Source of the DNA: Plectrocnemia conspersa
Taxonomy: Eukaryota > Arthropoda > Insecta > Trichoptera > Polycentropodidae
NCBI GenBank assembly: GCA_009617715.1
Contig: VTFK01000073.1
Coordinates: 62,001 to 126,000 of the forward strand
Reading direction: 5' to 3'
Length of the DNA: 64,000 nt
In this document: positions 1 to 11,780 of the stretch, in pieces
Layout of the letters: each line of letters opens with the position of its first letter
Numbering within the stretch: position 1 is the stretch's first letter
Made by a program: the position numbers and the translations under genes
Notes under the pieces: model-generated
The model's database searches: none
What the model saw: the letters and a program-made list of their open reading frames with translations, nothing else
Told to the model about the DNA's origin: nothing

Positions 1-1719
1 AATGCGCAGCGCGATTCGAGCACCGAACAACAATAAGCCAACAATGATTGATATCGGACATTAAGAAGTTCAGTATGTGGGACACTGTGTGTGTGTACGT
101 GTACCGAAGATTTGCTGAGATGAAATAGCAAATGGACAATTTGTGGTCGTTTGTGTGATCAGAAACGATGAAATAATTTTTCTAAATTTTTTATATGAAA
201 AATTAACTAAAAAATTGCATTACTGATAAATTAGTAAAATGTGAAGTTAATACCGTTTAACTGGTTAAAATTTAAAGATAAATATTATTTAATATAACTA
301 TAAAACAACAAATTAAAAAAAACAGGTTTTTTTAAAGAAAAATAATTCATGTTATTGTATTTATTGCACATAAATTATTTAAGAAATTTTATTTCAGAAA
401 AAGGGTTGAAGTGCCCTTAAAAACATAACATGTTTATCGTGTCATTCTTAAGGCTGGAATTGAATTTAGATTTTAGTGCAGATTTCTTCTGTTAAAGAGA
501 AAGTTCTCTGCTTATGAACTAGTTAGGTGAATTGTTGGAAGATAATTAGATGCTAATTATAAATAGTTCAATCGATTTTATTTATTTATTTAGGTATATT
601 TATTCTCTTATCCTTCTCTTAATACCATAGCCAAATTTTTAGTTGAAATATTATCGCCTTGATTTTATATTAATTTTTAGGTTTGTGCTTTGCTGAAGTT
701 TATCCTTCATCGATACTTCAGCAAATGCCGATTTCTCTTGGCATTTTCTTGTTGACTTAAATCATTTTATTATCTCGACAAAATTTGTTATGTAATATTT
801 TATTTTTATTTAGTTTTTTAATCAGGATATGAGATTTTTCTATAATTTATGTTAAGTTGCAGTGAGACAAATTTAGAGTATCTGGACTTCACAAGACCTT
901 AAAATACAATGACGAAAAACTGATTAAAATGCTTATAGATGGGATGAGTAATAAGTGAAGTATACATTTCATTAATCAAAAAAATACACGATAATAAATA
1001 TTTTATTTGTCAAAAATTCAGTATTTAATTGCATTAAGGTAGGCTTTAACTGATTATCAAACAAAAACATATGTCTTTGTAAGAAATAATCGATTATTTT
1101 ACGATGAATTTTCAAGTAACATAGTTTCAAAATAAAATTGCGCCAAAAAGTGAAGATATTGGATTTCTTAATTTGTCGAAATATTTGTAAATGTATTTAT
1201 TGGTAATTTATTAATATAAAAAAGCCATATTTATATCGGTTAACCGAAAACCAGTAATGCGTGCATGTAGCGAATTAATAAATCGGAAAAATAAATTGAG
1301 AGTTGTAATTTTCGGAGCAAAATCTATTTTAATATCGATCAAAAGAAAAAGGTATAGCATATTTTAAGGCAAAGAAATTGAAAGTAATATTTTTTTTGTA
1401 TTAATTATTCGTTATAATAAAATGTAGTTGTTTTAAATATAAATTAAAAATGTTTTATTCAGGCAATTGACTTTTTTTTGTATTTTTTTGTGGATAAAAT
1501 AATAAAATAATTAAGAAGTCATTCTAAGGACCGTTTTAAGCCGATAAACCGACCGGTATGGAAAGTAAGACCTAACAATGTAATAAAGATCTCGGAGCTT
1601 AACATATAAACGGCCAGAGACGTTAATCACTCGAAAGCACCCACAAGAAATGAAAAAACTATTTTTTGTGTATAAAGATGCGCGATAAATAATGCGTTAT
1701 ATTATGCAAAAAATACTAT
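1..1719. other. AT-rich non-coding stretch
   Basis: No gene is seen. The stretch is A/T-rich with homopolymer runs and one copy of a dispersed repeat at 242-455, listed separately. The first 130 bases and the 1540-1640 portion are less AT-biased but contain no coding frame or recognised element. Confidence 0.6.
242..455 (+). repeat. Dispersed direct repeat, copy 1
   Basis: Two blocks here recur in the same order and orientation about 3 kb downstream. A GAAGTTAATAC...TTTAACTGGTTA block at 242-270 matches 3291-3318. A GCCCTTAAAAA...ACATGTTTA(T/A)CGTGTCATT block at 413-455 matches 3422-3461. The sequence between the blocks has diverged. The family is unknown. It may be an old transposon fragment or a segmental duplication. 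Confidence 0.5.
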
Positions 1720-2030
1720 TGTTCTTTTACCCCATTGTAGACGATCGCCAGAGTGGCTATCTGGCCTCTTCATTTTTAAAGCGTTTATACATTTCGGGGG
1801 TTGTCGAAGAAGTATCAGAAATTTCCCTGCCAACATGCTTATCCGCGATTTGCTATAACTGTCTCAAACCAGCCATATAAAAGATATAACATTGTGTCAC
1901 AAGGGACAGAGAGTGAGAGACAAGCAGATGGAATCAAACGCGACCAGAGACGCGCCACGAGACACACTAGACCCATCCTTAAATTATATACTATTTTGTT
2001 GAAACAATATCAACATATACAATGTTTAAA
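1720..2030 (+). mobile_element. LTR-like family B, copy 1
   Basis: The segment begins with TGTTCTTTTACCCC and resembles the start of the 55966 copy, including the shared words CGATCGCCA and AGT. A TATA box (TATAAAAG, 1876-1883) lies 156 bp from the start, against 144 bp in the other copy. It is followed by a purine-rich leader full of AGAGA/GACA words. This order of upstream block, TATA box and purine-rich leader fits an LTR of a Ty3/gypsy or Bel/Pao type element. No internal region, primer-binding site or target duplication was found, so it would be a solo or fragmentary LTR. Short frames across it are not genes. Confidence 0.45.
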
Positions 2031-2089
2031 ATTACCATGATTAAATAAGCTCCCTGCATACTTATCTATATACAAACATTATTCAAGAA

Positions 2090-2720
2090 TACTCGCGCGA
2101 AAGCTCGGTAACTTACAATGCCTAGAGCTTTCATATTATCATTGCCGCACACCCATTATCGTAATGCAATAAATTAAACGATTAACCATGTCCTATTATA
2201 GATTTGGCACTTTCTACACACACCACATATATGTACCTTCTACATACACAACAATCCCACCTTGTCCTGTATAATTTATCGCACGCGAAGGTGTCTTGGC
2301 ACCGGTTAAAAATTCGACTTTATCAAAGTCCATAAGTATCGTTCGCGCCGGACAAGCATACTCGAAACAAATGACATTCTCACACAGCAAACAATGAGAC
2401 CTACATATTGTACCGGTGTTGCCGTATTCGTGTAACCATAATATATTGCGCGCAGCGGTACTCCCCGGCCGTGAGATCCTTATCTGACCCGCGCCGGTAT
2501 CTGTTGTATCTGATCGAACGTTTTGTTTGATTCAATTTCACGGGCGGACTGGATTTGTAATGTTAAAAAATAATATGTCGGTTAGCATCCGGAAGCTGCT
2601 GGTCCGTTTATCGGTATCGTCGATGATCTTATAATCATGACGATGCCAAATGTCTCGCCGGGCATTGTTGGTTATTGGACGGTATAACTGGGCCGCAGAT
2701 TGAAAATCTTGCCATAGGCA
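2090..2720. promoter_or_regulatory. Higher-complexity island, possible regulatory DNA
   Basis: Composition shifts from AT-rich to near balanced, with CpG-containing words (CGCGCGAAAG, CGCGCCGG, CCGGCCGTGAG) and GATA-type CTTATCT/TATC cores. No coding frame persists. Such islands in AT-rich insect intergenic DNA are often conserved enhancers. That reading is inference. Confidence 0.3.
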
Positions 2721-2899
2721 AATGTCAAAACTATAGTAATTGATTCATATCGAAGGCTTGAAGTATAAATAGACTTTATAGAAAAGATAACCAACTGTAT
2801 GATTCACTTTATTTTTTTAAATAATAAGATCTTCTAGACAGTTTTTTAGGCAACATTTTATGATGACTAAATATCTCGTGCTTTTTTATGGCTCGTAAA

Positions 2900-3000
2900 C
2901 TAAAAAAACAAATTCAAAATCACTTGCCTAACTGCGAATCGAATCCAGCGTTTTGTACTATCATGAATCAGATTGAGAATCTAACACATTATCTTATGAA
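2900..3000 (-). repeat. Possible tRNA-like SINE head remnant
   Basis: On the minus strand, GGATTCGATTCGC resembles a Pol III B box, with a TAGATTCTCAAT A-box-like word about 38 nt upstream. No cloverleaf can be drawn. A chance match cannot be excluded. Confidence 0.2.
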
Positions 3001-3290
3001 GTTGTAAATCTAGTCTTTTCTACAAAAATTAAAGCATTTAAAAAGCCCTAAATAAAAATAAAATAAATAAAGACGAGTATATTATTAATTAAAAGCTTAC
3101 AAACCAAACCTTATGAAACAAATTTTATGACCGAAATTCATGAAAATCGTCTCAACAAAAATAATTAGACCAGTTACTGGTAAAAAGCCTTAACCAAAAA
3201 ACAGAAGAGCTGGAGTTGCAAGAATACTCTACTAAATATATAAGAAACTGTGTGATAAATATTGTATCAAAGTTAATAAATAGATAAGAT

Positions 3291-3461
3291 TCGAAGTTAA
3301 TACTAATTTACCAGTTAAATTATATTCGCAATAAAATGTAAAAAAATATTCAAGAAAAAGATTGGAGTAACATGTTAATAAATATTGTAGAAATGCTCTG
3401 TTACATGAAGAATTTAAATGAGCCCTTAAAAATAAAACATGTTTAACGTGTCATTTAGGCT
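3291..3461 (+). repeat. Dispersed direct repeat, copy 2
   Basis: This is the partner of the repeat at 242-455. The best-preserved part is 3422-3461, which differs from copy 1 by a few substitutions and a 2-3 base gap. Confidence 0.5.
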
Positions 3462-3534
3462 ATAATTTCTCACTAAAACCACTTATGGTAAAGATTCCAA
3501 ACTACTAATAAAAAAACTCTTCGATTCCAAACTG

Positions 3535-3557
3535 CTAATAATAATAATAATAATAAA
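3535..3557 (+). repeat. (AAT)n microsatellite
   Basis: About seven uninterrupted AAT/TAA units, immediately before the family B fragment. Confidence 0.85.
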
Positions 3558-3705
3558 TAAGACGCCAAGGAGTCACAGCACGAGATACATCAGCGAATCA
3601 TCCAGCATAATTACAAAAATACATCACAGCCGACAATAATTCAACCCGACACTCCAGCGAAGACTCTCCGACTTTTAAATCTTACTATTTCTAGGTATAT
3701 ATGTA
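3558..3705 (+). mobile_element. LTR-like family B, leader fragment
   Basis: The words CGAGATACATCAGCGAATCATCCAG and CAGCGAAGACTCTCCG align with CAAGAGACATCAGAAGATCATCCAG and TAGCAAAGACTATCTG in the 56-kb copy, in the same order and strand. Only the R-U5-like part is present. The similarity was found by eye and is divergent. Confidence 0.35.
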
Positions 3706-4089
3706 TATGTGATGTGATATAGTGTGACGAGAATTATATTACTGTTGAAAAAACGGGGATGATTTCATTTGTGAGATAAAAAAATCCATGTTATAAAAAT
3801 GTTATTATTTCCATAATAATCTGTAGTTTCTATATACAAAAAAACACATACATAAAAGGTAGATTTTTAATAATTTTAATTCATCTTAAATAATAAAAAT
3901 CACAAATTAGTTTCATCTGAAGTTTTCTTATCAAAATAATTTTATTTAGGATCTACTAGTGGATCATCAAACGTTTTTCTTAATAAACAAATAATCGTAC
4001 GTCATTCAAAGGCTGCTGATTTTGCAATAACTCAACTACAACTTTTCAACTTATTTTCCCAGCAACATAAAAAAGAGTACAGCATCTTT
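3706..4089. other. AT-rich non-coding stretch
   Basis: Nothing recognised. The segment consists of T/A runs and short ATAA words with no coding frame. Confidence 0.6.
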
Positions 4090-4390
4090 AATCGTCTATA
4101 TGCAGATTTACTTTAATGCCTGCCGATCGGTAATTGCTTTTCTCTCTAATCGATCGATTACCAACCAATGTCTTCATGAAGCCCGCCGGTTCGAGTCGTT
4201 ATCCTTACGTATTAATATTTTTATTTTTTTGCAAGGACATGATACAATGACCGTTTTGAATATTTGTGTTAATTCCTCCCCAGGCTACACGGCCGGCAGC
4301 ATCCTGCCATAATCACGTAAAAAGTGGTTAAGTGCACCTCTCGGCTGCATCTAATGATCGGCTGATAATACTCTTGTGCTTGGATACTCG
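4090..4390. promoter_or_regulatory. Small balanced-composition island
   Basis: The island contains a 14-bp palindrome TAATCGATCGATTA (4147-4160), which holds two inward TAAT homeodomain cores around ATCGAT, plus GC-richer sequence with CCGCCGG and CACGGCCGGC words. Short open frames of about 70 codons overlap it but have no recognisable domain. Confidence 0.25.
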
Positions 4391-6600
4391 ACCATTAAGG
4401 CAAGCTCGACTATCTATTACAATGCGTTACACTTGATAACACCGAGTTATTACCCCAAGCTACCGGATTATGTAGCCTACCTTTATATGTATATTATAAA
4501 ATTTATTGATGTGGTTAAATTCAATTTTTTGCCTCAATGCGAAATTATACATGTAAGATTGACCACCCACGAAAGATAAGTAAAAATTATGGGGAATTTG
4601 TTGCTTATGATTGGAGATAAGTATTTGGATTAGATCTGTAACGAACTTGAAATGCGCGACTGGAATGTAATAATTGACTAATTTATTTAATGTAGGATCG
4701 TATACCTACATATTTGTAATTAAATATATTTTAGTATTATATATTAACAATATAAAATGTAAATGACAACGGAAAACTATTTCACTCTACCTGATCACGC
4801 AGCATATAACATTTAATGAATATATTTATAATAATATATAATATGATAAATAAAATTAAATAATACGAACCAAACATAATACATTGTAATATCACAATAC
4901 ATACAAAAATACATAAAACAATACACAAAAAAAAAAATATAATACATATATGCAATGTCAATATATTAAATCATAAGCGAGTCGGCTAGTGCGTACGTCC
5001 TGGCTCTAACAGATATTAAAAAAGGAGGTGATCGCAAATTTCAAAGTCGTTCTGAAAACCAAAACTGGAATACCATGATTGTCGACACCACTCTACAGTA
5101 TTTAGAATAAATGTTTAGTGACATACAACTCAGCGAATCGTATCCCAACGCTTCTAAAAGTAAAGCGTTGGATACAAAAACGAATAGTAACCAAATTTAC
5201 TTTTTTAAAGGTAGCTCAAAAATCTTTGTTTTTATAAATAACACCTCTTTGTTTTTAATTCAGGTAGACTATACAGTAATTTTAGAATTCATCGATTTTT
5301 TCAGATTTTTTTTATGTTTTTTGGACTTTAAATATTTGTTATTCGTTTCGTAGTTTATTGTCAGTTTAATTTATATATTTTTATTATTTTTCAATGATGC
5401 ATTGATAGCATCTGTCAATCTATAATCTTTGTCATATATATAAACAAATATATGAAGAAGTATTTTAATTTATAATAGTATGAAAAACTATTTTTTTTTT
5501 AAACTATAACAACACTTAAAATCAACTTCTAACAATTTCTTCTGCCAACCCCTTGAAGGAAAAAATAATTATTGTCACAAAATAAATCACCATTGAATTC
5601 TTAACAAGAACGTAATTCACGCTACCATTCTGCATATGTTTATATTCGATCCAATTCTAAAATGTATGATATAAATACACTTCAACTTAAGCTTTCTTCT
5701 TACCAGTTTGAATATCTTAATTAACAAAACATTCTATATTTTTCTTAAGGAGCATCTTCAGCTTGTAAATTATTTTTAAAAATAAAGCTTATTATTATTC
5801 AGAACTTTTAGCATTGGAAGCTGGTTTTGACACTGTTCGAGATGATATCGTTAATATGTAATTTGAATCAGAATGTGAATAATAAAAACATATTTTACGT
5901 TGTATTATTAAAATCAATGTAAATATATATTTAATTTAGGTATTTTAATACATATTTATTTAACGATTTTTTTTATATAATAATATTATTAGCTTAGTAC
6001 AATTTAACATAACTTGTGTTACAGAAATCGATATAATGTTTAAATACATTTATAAATATTGTATTTAAATGGTTAATTTGTGTGGTTTAGTACTTTAGAG
6101 CTCATGGGTTATATCCAATAGTTATATGACTTCAATATGCTGTTATTTATAATTATCCAAATCATTAGATAATAAATATAACTCTTTAAAACAACAACGC
6201 TACTTGTTTATCGTGTGTTTAATATACAATATCCTGTTATCCTGCAACACTTGTTTCTAAGTAAAACTTAAGAACAAGCTTGTAAATTCAAATGCCTGAG
6301 CTTTAAGCATTGCTTTTTATTTTATCTCACTAGTTTTATTGTAGAGGTTTTTTTCACTATTACTTAACGCTTTTCCACAATGTCTCACATATTATACATA
6401 TACGAGAATGTATCAAGGCTTCAACGTGACAATTATAAAAAACTTTTTCTTCGACGACAGTCGACATCATAATGACGCACATTTGTCTCCTGCCAGATGT
6501 AAGCTTATGTAAGACTATACTTTGTTCAATGTTTTTTTATCCATTTTATTTTTTTAATATTAAAAAATATGAAAATGTCTATAAGCTTTAAAATATACAA
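4391..6600. other. AT-rich non-coding stretch
   Basis: Mostly low-complexity A/T with ATACA and TATA runs around 4,800-4,970. It contains one bulged foldback at 5140-5175, listed separately. No gene or element was recognised. Confidence 0.6.
5140..5175. repeat. Short foldback, 13-bp arms
   Basis: GTATCCCAACGCTT (5140-5153) pairs with AAGCGTTGGATAC (5163-5175) with one bulged C and a 9-nt loop. The function is unknown. Confidence 0.6.
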
Positions 6601-6602
6601 CC

Positions 6603-6627
6603 AACAATGCATTACGTATGCATTGTT
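6603..6627. repeat. Perfect 10-bp inverted repeat
   Basis: AACAATGCAT and ATGCATTGTT are separated by TACGT. It contains two ATGCAT octamer-like cores. A 119-codon frame begins just inside it but shows no domain and is treated as spurious. Confidence 0.6.
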
Positions 6628-7215
6628 ATACGCTTTAACCATTTGACCCTTGCAACGCTTTATATCAAACACCGCAAGATATACGATCAGGTACAGACCG
6701 CTACCGCAATCCTGGGACTTTCTACTTTTTTTTGCATCATGAATCTAAAGTATCCGCGTGGACATGTTCAGGCGGCAGGTGAGCTTTATGTTATTCTAAC
6801 GAGTTTTACTTTATTAGGACAATTTTATGTGTTACATACTAAACATTCAGTAAACGTGTGCGCTGTTATTTATTGTCTCAACTTTACATACTTGTTCCGT
6901 GCATTTTTGCTTCAAAACTGTTTCCTTCAATACCTTAGGCGAGGCACAATTAAATTAATGCGTTAGTGCGCGCCGCTGCCTTATGATTATTATTCCATAC
7001 GTTTATGCTGTAAAAGGTAAATAATAAAATACGATAAGAAAATTGTTTCTTTGATTTTATACATATAAGCCAACTTATAAACTTTTAAAGAAAAACCAAC
7101 GATATTAGAAAAGTAAAGACATACTGTTAGTATAAATAAAAGTATTATTTTTATTTTGTTAGAATTCATGTAAAGTTTATAAGGCTTGCATCAGAAACGT
7201 ACCTTTAAATTGCAG
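6628..7215. other. No gene recognised
   Basis: An open stretch of moderate composition up to about 6,970 is followed by AT-rich DNA. Nothing is assignable. Confidence 0.5.
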
Positions 7216-7277
7216 CAATTGTGTACTTCTAGAAACTTAAAATGAGAGGTTATTTCAACGGTAGAATTCTCACACAG
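7216..7277 (+). other. Candidate small first coding exon
   Basis: An acceptor-like TTTAAATTGCAG precedes position 7216. A perfect donor CAG|GTAAGT ends the segment at 7277. Between them an ATG at 7242 in good insect context (ttaaaATG) opens twelve codons (MRGYFNGRILTQ) that reach the donor in phase 0. It could equally be a 5'-terminal exon without the acceptor. No downstream partner exon was found in the window, and short exon-like signals arise by chance at this scale. Confidence 0.2.
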
Positions 7278-7849
7278 GTAAGTTTTATTTTTTACACATC
7301 TTTATCAGATCATTGTGTATAAAATATAGCTTTACGATGTAATAATACAAGCTCAACAACAGTAACTGACTATTAAATTAAAACTAGTTTTTCACTTAAG
7401 CAAAACAAAAAATGTATTATCGCATTTTAGATAAGCCCTTATTTTTAACTATTTTTTTTCTTAGAAACAAATAATTAAATTTATATTTAAGCTATTTATT
7501 TAAATTTTTTACTACGTATTCACCTAAATTTAAATAAAAATGGTAGATGGTAGCTCATGCTTTTGCAACGATCTTTACCTGTAGTGTGTTTTTATTTTAA
7601 GATTCAGATTGCTTAACATATTTTTGGCTTTATTAAATTGAAATTAAATTATTATTTAGATGATAGTGTTTATGTGAGTTCGTGGTCTTTCTGTTGATAA
7701 AAAACTTTGATATCAGCATTCTGACAAAGTATCTACATACAAAATTAGCTAATCATCATAAATTCTTGCCATTTCAGAAAACATAATAATTATTTTAGCA
7801 CAAGAACATTCAATTAATTTGAATTTTCCATCTTCGTAAGATAATCTAC
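7278..7849. other. AT-rich non-coding stretch
   Basis: Nothing recognised. Confidence 0.6.
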
Positions 7850-8510
7850 GATACGCGCGTTTCCGCGCGTAGATCAGATAAAGGATAGAATTTGTGTTTT
7901 AATCGTACCTCGATAATGATTATCATATTTCTGCACTACGACTAATTATAAGATGTGCATTTTAATTGTGCACGCGATGCATACACCCTTAATTAATACT
8001 TAAACCGGCTCGAATCGAACGTCGTGCGTGCCATCTTACACTATAGCGAGCTATACTAATCATATATCAAAATTGTCGTACATTAAAAAAATAACCAAAA
8101 CGCACGACATGTTTATTTTCATTGTTCCGAGCGCGAAAAATTGATTAAGTCTCACCTGCGAGTATAAAACAAAAACATTAACGTAAAATTCCCAACAGTA
8201 ACACCACCATTCAAGTTTGAATCTTATTCCATGTATAAATTAAGTTCATTTCCGCGTGGTTCCATAATGAAACGTCCAAAGGTAGTTTGATATACAACTT
8301 GACAAAAATTAGGCAATTCTAGATCTTAATGAATATATTTTTTAGAGCAAAACGCATGATTATCTCGTGGCTCTAAGGTCGTTTGTGGCTTGTATTTCTT
8401 GGTCGTTTAAATGACCAATTATTCGCAGTGCAGGGGTCATAATTTCACAGCGCCAAGACGATTTACAATAGCCACACGTGAGAAGCGAACACTGCGCGGA
8501 ATCGATTGTA
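7850..8510. promoter_or_regulatory. Higher-complexity island with CG-rich hairpin
   Basis: The island opens with an 8-bp hairpin TACGCGCG-TTTC-CGCGCGTA (7852-7871). It then carries TAATGATTA-type homeodomain cores, a CACACGTGAG E-box (about 8,473) and several CpG-containing words. There is no sustained coding frame. Inferred as possible regulatory DNA. Confidence 0.3.
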
Positions 8511-8850
8511 TTATAAATGTGTATTTTTTTATTGCAATTTTTCGAGTGTAGATCACGATTTGTTTCTGAATTGATTTCTTTCTGTCCGATTGAGTCAGAA
8601 TCAGCAATTAATATCTTATGTATAATCGAAGTTGTATTGTAAATTAATTAGTAGGTGGGAAGCATCAGCACGACAAAAAAGATGACTTAAAATAATTTAA
8701 AGGTTAGTATTGGATTTATGTATTTTATTATTTGATTCTTAACTTCATCAAATGTGCAAAATTATATATTTACCCAATGTATACACTTGATTTTTACTTA
8801 AATTATTGATTTATTTATTTAAAGAAAATTATTTTAGTGTTGAAAAATTG
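8511..8850. other. AT-rich stretch
   Basis: No gene or element was recognised before the hAT terminus. Confidence 0.6.
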
Positions 8851-8889
8851 TTAATCCGGCCCGAGGATCAAAACTATTGGAGACCCCTG
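8851..8889 (-). mobile_element. hAT element terminus fragment (ZBED/Charlie type)
   Basis: Read on the minus strand the segment starts CAGGGGTCTCCAATAG and continues to a CGGGCCGGATT motif. Terminal inverted repeats of this CAGGGGTCTCC...GGGCCGG style are known from ZBED/GTF2IRD2-like and Charlie-like hAT transposons. The 8 bases outside it (GTCTAATA) should be half of a target duplication, but the opposite end was not found. Only one end survives. It may belong to the same lineage as the transposase fossil at 12.5-13.7 kb. Confidence 0.5.
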
Positions 8890-9420
8890 GTCTAATAGAT
8901 ATCGTATTAAACTATTTGGCATGCATATATGTAACAGTAGATTGGCAATCATTTTATTGAATGTGTAATTATGATTTTGGTCCGAATTTGGTTCGGATCC
9001 TCGGCTTTGTTTGCTTTGAAACTGTTAATGGATACCTTTTTTTTATCTAATTGCGTAATGTTTGCTCAGCTACGCTTTGTTTCTTTGCTTAAAATATAAA
9101 ATTATTATATTGCTAATTATATTTTGTTTACTAATGTATAATTTTTTTAATACTTCACAGTAAGATCTAGTTCTTTTATTTTATTTAAATTTTAGAAACT
9201 ATACTGTTGTATATAAATTAAATTTTTTTTATCACTAATTATTCCACTAAGACTTCCACTTAAAAAGTCACTATCTAATATTTCATAAACAAACTGACAA
9301 AATCAGTTTCGGTACGTTACGTACGTCTAAAACAAGAAAAGGTCTTTTTTGGTAAAACAGCACCACTGAGAGATGACCATTTTGTCGATTAAGTCAAAAT
9401 ACTCACATAAATCAGTAAGA
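8890..9420. other. AT-rich stretch
   Basis: Nothing assignable. TCCGAA-TTTGG-TTCGGA near 8,980-9,000 is a small inverted repeat. Confidence 0.55.
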
Positions 9421-9889
9421 TTAAAAGTATTCATTGCAAATGCTTTGAGAAAAGATAACACAAAGGATCACATTCAAGATTCCCATCTAAATGGCCGTTC
9501 GTAATCTTCTCTACCGGCCAGCAGCAATATTTTCCAAAACTCGACACTCGTTTATGATTGGCCGTTCCACTGAAAGAGAAAACAAAATATTCAGACATAA
9601 ATACGGTAACGCGGGCAAGCAACGATCACTTCTTCAGGCATTTCTACTGACACACGGAGTTCAAGGTATTAAAACTCTTTTAGTAGTCAGTTAGACGCCA
9701 TGAGAGCCAATACCAATTTATTGTATAGATTAAATGCATAATCTACCAAAATGTGTACAAAAAATCGTCAATTGTTGGTTTCATGTTCTTAATAATCAAT
9801 AATTTATTGCCGTTATCTAAGTGAAGTGATTGCTGTTTGTCGGTAAATGTAACACCTGCGTAAAATTATTCAAGAAAGCTTTGACAAAT

Positions 9890-10160
9890 TAAATATGATT
9901 ACCAATGAAATTAGAGTCGAATTATAGCTCCAACGTTGGGCAATCATCCGATATCTTTGAGCTACAGCTGAGAGGAGCAGACTCAATCTTAGACCAGCTA
10001 AGATCAAAGAAGCCGTCGCTTCTCTCTTCACGTCCAATGATCCAGCTCGACGTCCTGAATCCAGATCAAACTCACCACGGAGATTTTGAGAAGCACACGG
10101 ATGCACCTACGGACAACGCCATCATTACGCAACAAACTATCTTTGTGTTAAAAAAATAAA
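9890..10160 (+). mobile_element. LTR-like family A, copy 1 (partial)
   Basis: The diagnostic core (10010-10060) reads AAGCCGTCGCTTCTCTC then TTCACGTCC, GATCCAGCT and CGACGTCCTGAAT. It matches the cores at 20000, 27600 and 42687 in order and strand. An AATAAA follows at about 10,155. The TATA box seen in other copies was not found, so this copy is truncated or diverged upstream. The 9,420-9,890 segment is moderately balanced in composition and could be its degraded upstream part. Confidence 0.45.
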
Positions 10161-10830
10161 TGCCTGGGTTCCAAAACACAGACATACCACACAATAAAAC
10201 AAAACAAATTATACATATATTAATTTGGTTTATTTTATAAAAGTTCTTACTTAAAAAAATAAAAATTATTAGTATACCTTTATTACTATTTATTTATAAG
10301 ACGTTTAAAACTAATTAGAATAAAACCTTAATAAAACGGTATACGTTTTAAATTAAATTAGCCAATTAAAAGAGCTAATATAATTAATCATTAAAGGCAA
10401 TTGTGTATAATTCAATTTTTCTTTTCAATGCATTAAACTTTTAACTGTCTGTGGATCATTTTATTGTGCGATTCTGACCATAGCTAATTTTCGATTAGAG
10501 TAATATAATGGTAATTTATTATGATTAAAGTGCAATATTACTCACATTTTTTAATGTAAATAATTTTATGTATCGATTCTTACAATTGTTAATTAAAATT
10601 ACGATCATTAAAAACATTTAAGCAATTATGTATGCATATGTACAAAAGTTAAAGATTATTTATGTTTATTTTAAACTAAAGAAAAACAAATCTCGCAATT
10701 CAAACTAACACGTTCCAACAATAGAAATGATTCATTCAACGAGTTTTTTAAATAGTTTTTTTTAGAATCGTATATATACTTTATTTATATGAGACGTCTT
10801 GACCGCCATTGATCACATGGGGCGAAGTTT
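10161..10830. other. AT-rich stretch
   Basis: No gene or element recognised. Confidence 0.6.
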
Positions 10831-10847
10831 ATTGAAGAGCGAGAGCT

Positions 10848-10950
10848 AGGCTTGAACCCGAGACCCCCCATAACGTGGGCAATAAATAAATTTTGAGCCA
10901 AAGTCCACGATATTTACACCTGAAGTTGCTGTTAATACCACACTAACCAT
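10848..10950 (-). repeat. tRNA-derived SINE head or tRNA pseudogene
   Basis: On the minus strand an A-box-like TGGCTCAAAAT lies about 42 nt upstream of a near-consensus B box GGGTTCAAGCCT. That spacing matches internal Pol III promoters of tRNAs. No full cloverleaf forms, so a functional tRNA is unlikely. A decayed tRNA-derived SINE head fits best. A 65-codon frame overlapping it is not a gene. Confidence 0.4.
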
Positions 10951-11049
10951 TATTCGTGTTGTGTTGTGATCGTGCGTTTTGTTCGCTCCGCAAGCGTATT
11001 TCATACGAATCGATTTAAAGGCAGCTTGAAAGCTTTGAAACAATAAATA

Positions 11050-11464
11050 ACAATAATTAATCAGCGGCGTTGCTTGCTGCTTAGCTCAAAATTATAGCGC
11101 CACACTTCTGAGATCAGAGGTGGAACGAGAATTTTTAGAGCGTTATTAATATCGAAAATTTTCGAGGATTTAATCTCTAGTCTAATATTTTATTATTTAT
11201 ATTATTAAAGACATTTTTAAATTTTGCATAAAATATTAAATTTCAAGATACAGTAAAATATTATTTTAATAACTGCAGTTTACTTAATAACATTAAGAAT
11301 TCTATTTATACTTAAAAAACACTTAAATACTCTGATTATACAATTTTCCATACACTTTTTTTCTTAATACCTTTAGTTAGTTGAAAGCTTTTATTTTTTC
11401 ATGCCTTTCTTCTACAGCTTATTAAGCATAATAAAAAAATATCTTGTACTATACATCGTGTACA
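11050..11464. other. AT-rich stretch
   Basis: No gene or element recognised. GC-richer sequence up to about 11,120 then gives way to A/T runs. Confidence 0.55.
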
Positions 11465-11780
11465 AATGTGAACTAAGTAGACAGTCGGTACAAACGACTA
11501 TCACGCCAATCGTCCCGCTCAGCGGGATGCTGTGTTTGTCTCTCTAATTTAACGTCAGCATCCTGCTGCAAGACCATCTTTTAAGGCATGCACATTCGCG
11601 TGACCCTTCCAGCATCTTTTCATACATTCACAATGCAATTTGTGCAAATGTATGCTATAATGTTCAGCAATTATTATCAGACGCTTACGGGTGTAGTATT
11701 ATGCGCCGGGTTATTTGTGTTCAACCAGAGAGGTATTTATAAGCAGCCTAGAAAACTTATATTATACTATTGTATATAGT
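11465..11780. promoter_or_regulatory. Balanced island with nested hairpins
   Basis: TCCCGCT-C-AGCGGGA (11513-11527) is a perfect 7-bp stem. Its right half also begins a second pairing, GCGGGATGCTG (11522-11532) with CAGCATCCTGC (11556-11566, one mismatch). The two stems are mutually exclusive in a single strand. The island has no recognisable coding domain. Confidence 0.3.

Noticed and set aside
4178..4205. GGTTCGAGTC word, possible tRNA B box on +
   Set aside because: No T-stem pairing around it, no A box at the right distance, and no cloverleaf.
6607..6966. 119-codon + frame
   Set aside because: It has no recognisable domain, no splice or promoter support, and hydrophobic low-information composition. 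Frames of this size occur by chance in a 64-kb window.
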